23,542 bases of DNA from JBEIFW01 sp044370695 (GTDB lineage: Bacteria > Actinomycetota > Acidimicrobiia > Acidimicrobiales > Ilumatobacteraceae). The number at the start of each line of letters is the position of its first letter. The stretch's first letter is position 1. The translations under genes were made by a program, and so were the position numbers. Positions 21,110 to 23,542 of the stretch are shown one piece after another. The notes under the pieces are model-generated. The model saw nothing but the letters and a program-made list of their open reading frames with translations, made no database searches and was not told where the DNA came from. The DNA lies in assembly GCA_044370695.1 (NCBI GenBank), contig JBILVB010000045.1, positions 1-23,542 of the forward strand. The letters are read 5' to 3'.

Positions 21110-22387
21110 GTGTCCGACGTCGTGCTCACCAACGCCCGCGTGTTCACCGGCGTCGACGGGGAGGTGATCGAGGGTGGCGCGGTGTGGGTGTCGGGTCGCT
21201 ACGTGCGCGCCGCAGGCGCCGCCGAGGTGGCGGCCGGTGCGCCGGCCGAGGTGCGCCGCGTCGATCTCGGCGGGCGGTTCGTGATGCCCGGGATGACCGA
21301 ATCGCACGCGCACCTGTCATACGCCAACAACGGTCCCTCCGAGATCGACAAGGCCTCGGCCGAGGAGGCGATGCTGGCGGCCGTCGACAACGCCCGCGTC
21401 GTGCTCGGCGCAGGGTTCACCGCGGCGATCAGCTTCGGCTCGGTCCACCGCGTCGACGTGACGCTGCGGGACGCGATCAACCGCGGCGCGATCCCCGGCC
21501 CGCGGTTGGCGGCGGCGGGCCGGGACCTCGGCGGCACGGGGTCCAACATCGATTCCTACGACGACCGGGCGGGCGCACAGCCCGAGCGGCTGGGTCTGAT
21601 CGCCGACGGCCCGTGGGCGGTGCGCCAGGCCGTGCGGCGGATCCGCAAGGCCCGCGCCGACGTGGTGAAGATCTATCTCGACGGCGAGAACCTGAACGAC
21701 AAGGCCCGAGCCGAGGAGCTCACCTACAGCGACGACGAGGTGAACGCCTGCGTCGACGAAGCGCACCGGCGGGGGCTGCGCGTGGTGTGCCACGCCCGAG
21801 GGGCCGACGCCGTCAAGCAGGCGGTGCGCGCCGGGATCGACATCATCGGCCACGCGAACTACCTCGACGACGAAGCCGTCGAACTGCTCCGGCGCGACCG
21901 GCACCGCGTGTTCGTCGGCCCGGGGATCGCCTGGGAGATCCAGTTCCTGGCCAACTGCGAGTCGCTCGGCATCCCGCGCGCCGTGGCCCGGGCCCGGGGA
22001 TACGAACGGGAGGTCGAAGAGACGGTCAAGGCGGTGCGCCGCCTGCGCGAGATCGGCGTCCGGGTGCTCGTCGGGGGTGATTACGGGCTGAACATCACCC
22101 CGCACGGCACGAACGCGAAGGACCTGCAGTACTTCGTCGAGCTGTTCGGCATGTCGCCCACGGAGGCGCTGCTGTGTGCGACGCGCGACGGTGGGGCGGC
22201 GTTCGACCCCAACGGCATGGTCGGCACCCTCGAGGAGGGCAAGTTCGCCGACCTCGTCGTCGTCGACGGCGACCCGAGCCGGGACGTGACCGTGCTCCAG
22301 GACCACGCCCGCATCCACACCGTCATGAAGGACGGGGTCGCCTACCGCGGCCTCACGCGATCGAACCCGTATCGCGCCGAGTGGTGA
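21110..22387 (+). CDS. Amidohydrolase-1 (imidazolonepropionase/prolidase-like) metal enzyme
   Basis: This 425-residue protein has a short beta-sandwich N-terminus (SDVVLTNARVFTG) and then a TIM barrel. The metal ligands are the HxH H66 and H68 (TESHAHL), the carboxylated lysine K187 (VVKIYLDG), H228 (VCHARG), H248 (IGHANYL) and D324 (VGGDYG). The last 60 residues return to the sandwich with GTLEEGKFADLVVVDGDPSRD, a signature of this family. Such enzymes cleave amides, lactams, imidazolones or peptide-like bonds with two zinc ions. It is in the same unit as the ABM and ACMSD-like genes (5 bases apart). It converges with the LLM gene. The substrate is unknown. Confidence 0.9.
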   Translation: MSDVVLTNARVFTGVDGEVIEGGAVWVSGRYVRAAGAAEVAAGAPAEVRRVDLGGRFVMPGMTESHAHLSYANNGPSEIDKASAEEAMLAAVDNARVVLGAGFTAAISFGSVHRVDVTLRDAINRGAIPGPRLAAAGRDLGGTGSNIDSYDDRAGAQPERLGLIADGPWAVRQAVRRIRKARADVVKIYLDGENLNDKARAEELTYSDDEVNACVDEAHRRGLRVVCHARGADAVKQAVRAGIDIIGHANYLDDEAVELLRRDRHRVFVGPGIAWEIQFLANCESLGIPRAVARARGYEREVEETVKAVRRLREIGVRVLVGGDYGLNITPHGTNAKDLQYFVELFGMSPTEALLCATRDGGAAFDPNGMVGTLEEGKFADLVVVDGDPSRDVTVLQDHARIHTVMKDGVAYRGLTRSNPYRAEW

Positions 22388-22418
22388 ACCGGCCGGCGAC
22401 GCGGGTCGGCGGCGAGCC

Positions 22419-23267
22419 TCAGCCGGCGAAGCGCTCCAGCAACGGCAGGTAGGAGTCGAGCACGGGCAGCACCTTGTCGGCGGGGGCCGGGGGCAGGCCG
22501 AGCACGCAGCGGGTGAACCCGGCCTCGGCGTAGCTCTCGATCACGTCGATCTTCCCGGGGCAACCGAACACGCCGAGGTCGAGCGCCCCCGGGTCGCGCC
22601 CGGCGGCCTCCCAGGCGGCGCGCAGTTCGGGCAGCTTGTCGAGCACGCCCCGGCGGCCATGGATCGGCATCCAGCCGTCGCAGTACTCCGCGATGTGCTT
22701 GAACGTGACCGGCCCGCCGGCTCCACCCATCAGGATCGGGGGGCCGCCGGCCTGCACCGGCTTGGGCCACGACCACGACGGGGAGAACGAGACGAACTCG
22801 CCGTCGAACCCGGCTTCCTCCTGGGACCACAGCGCGCGCATGGCGAGCGCATGCTCCCGAGTGACCCCACGGCGGCGGGCCGGGTCGACACCGTGGTGCT
22901 CCATCTCGTCGACGTTCCAGCCGACCCCGATGCCGAGCAGGACCCGGCCGTCGGAGACGAGGTCGAGCGAGGCCACCGTCTTGGCCAGCGTGATCGGGTG
23001 GTGCTGCGCGATGAGCGACACGCCCGTGCCGAGCTTCAGCTGCTCGGTGACGGCGGCCGCTGCGGTCAACGCCACGTACGGGTCGAGGGTGCGACGGTAC
23101 TCCTCGGGGAGTTGCGGACCTCCCGGCCACGGGGTCTTGCGAGAGGTCGGGATGTGCGTGTGCTCCGTGACCCACAGCGAGCCGAAGCCCCGAGCCTCCA
23201 CCTCGCGAGCGAGGTGATCGGGCCGGATCGACCAATCGGTCGGGAAGATGAGGACCCCGAGTTCCAT
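22419..23267 (-). CDS. LLM-class F420-dependent oxidoreductase (TIGR03619-like)
   Basis: This 282-residue luciferase-like TIM barrel matches F420-binding actinobacterial oxidoreductases. Signatures are MELGVLIFPTDWSIRP at the N-terminus, FGSLWVTEHTHIP (28-40), LDLVSDGRVLLGIGVGWN (110-118) and GPPILMGGAGG (175-186). The pattern resembles the Rv2161c subfamily. The family transfers hydride from reduced F420 to organic substrates; the substrate here is unknown. TAGTGT 7 bases before the ATG suggests a leaderless transcript. The gene converges with the amidohydrolase and diverges from the probable monooxygenase to its right. The presence of F420 enzymology supports an actinobacterial origin. Confidence 0.9.
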   Translation of the reverse strand: MELGVLIFPTDWSIRPDHLAREVEARGFGSLWVTEHTHIPTSRKTPWPGGPQLPEEYRRTLDPYVALTAAAAVTEQLKLGTGVSLIAQHHPITLAKTVASLDLVSDGRVLLGIGVGWNVDEMEHHGVDPARRRGVTREHALAMRALWSQEEAGFDGEFVSFSPSWSWPKPVQAGGPPILMGGAGGPVTFKHIAEYCDGWMPIHGRRGVLDKLPELRAAWEAAGRDPGALDLGVFGCPGKIDVIESYAEAGFTRCVLGLPPAPADKVLPVLDSYLPLLERFAG

Positions 23268-23274
23268 GACCGGG

Positions 23275-23280
23275 ACACTA
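23275..23280 (-). promoter_or_regulatory. Candidate -10 box (TAGTGT) for leaderless start at 23267
   Basis: TAGTGT on the minus strand is 7 bases before ATG 23267, with no ribosome site between. Confidence 0.45.
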
Positions 23281-23375
23281 CGGCAACGGCCCTGCGGGCT
23301 CGACCGGCACGGCGCGGGTCGGGCAGGCTTCCGGTCGCGCAGGTCGGGGTCGGTCTGCGTCGAGGGGGCGTCGGC

Positions 23376-23542
23376 ATGGCCACACGGGAGCGCAAGCCAC
23401 CGGAGTACTACGAGGCGATCAAGGCCCGATTCGCGGCCGAGCGCGACCTTCGCCTGTCGTACCGACCCGAGGGCACGTCGCAGTACGTGACCGAGCTGTC
23501 GGGAGCGTTGTCCCGCTACGAGTCCGATCCCTACGGCACCGA
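23376..23542 (+). CDS. Probable Baeyer-Villiger-type FAD monooxygenase, N-terminal fragment
   Basis: Only the first 55 residues fall in the window. The sequence has an N-terminal extension with KARFAAERDLRLSYRPEGTSQY followed by LSGALSRYESDPYGT. This pattern (ERDxRLxxxG..QY....G....Y..DPY) precedes the FAD-binding GxGxxG in many cyclohexanone/steroid monooxygenase-like proteins. The FAD motif itself lies past the end, so the call is provisional. GAGGGGGCG is the ribosome site before ATG 23376. A Baeyer-Villiger enzyme would agree with the catabolic theme (ketone to ester or lactone, then esterase). The product and substrate cannot be confirmed from this fragment. Confidence 0.6.
   Translation, partial: MATRERKPPEYYEAIKARFAAERDLRLSYRPEGTSQYVTELSGALSRYESDPYGT

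Overview
The window is very GC-rich, protein-dense DNA with GTG starts, a TetR-type regulator in two places, an F420-type luciferase-like oxidoreductase, HadA/HadB-like hot-dog dehydratases and class III CoA-transferases. This points to a high-GC actinobacterium with lipid, steroid or aromatic catabolism. An Acidimicrobiia relative is my best guess, but that is inference from gene content; there is no rRNA or marker gene. I see no tRNA, rRNA, CRISPR array, transposase, integrase or phage gene. It reads as chromosomal catabolic DNA.

Layout. (1) 1-2261, minus strand: a tightly packed operon of extradiol dioxygenase, BKR-like SDR and an acyl-CoA-dehydrogenase-fold flavin monooxygenase cut by the window edge. 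The set suits ring hydroxylation and meta-cleavage of an aromatic or steroid-derived ring. (2) 2385-5313, plus: TetR regulator, sphingosine-phosphate-lyase-like PLP enzyme, and a beta-lactamase-fold protein whose three active-site motifs are all altered. A perfect 18-bp palindrome lies between the TetR gene and the divergent dioxygenase operon. (3) 5462-8945, plus: an old-yellow-enzyme/dienoyl-CoA-reductase-like flavoprotein, an unknown protein and an HSL-type esterase. (4) 8959-11847: a cupin (minus), then a double-length fused CoA-transferase (plus). (5) 11876-14640: an unknown protein (minus) diverges from a DUF1330-like / TetR / haloalkane-dehalogenase-like operon (plus). Two mirror-image leaderless promoters here flank a near-perfect palindrome. 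(6) 14662-16350: divergent SDRs, the second lacking the catalytic tyrosine, then a strong hairpin. (7) 16441-18965, plus: two MaoC-like subunits, a zinc alcohol dehydrogenase and a PaaI-type thioesterase, which look like a beta-oxidation-type acyl-CoA module. (8) 19026-19688, minus: a Pro/Thr-repeat lipoprotein. (9) 19754-22387, plus: an ABM-domain protein and two different amidohydrolases. (10) 22419-23267, minus: an LLM F420 oxidoreductase, then the first codons of a probable Baeyer-Villiger-type monooxygenase running off the end.

The genes fit one theme: degradation of a hydrophobic, ring-containing or acyl-CoA-linked substrate (hydroxylation, ring cleavage, CoA transfer, hydration, oxidation, hydrolysis). 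The actual substrate cannot be read from the sequence. A recurrent TAnnnT box 6-9 bases before start codons indicates that many genes here are transcribed leaderless. There is no gene-free stretch over 300 bases; the largest gap is 5314-5461 (148 bases).
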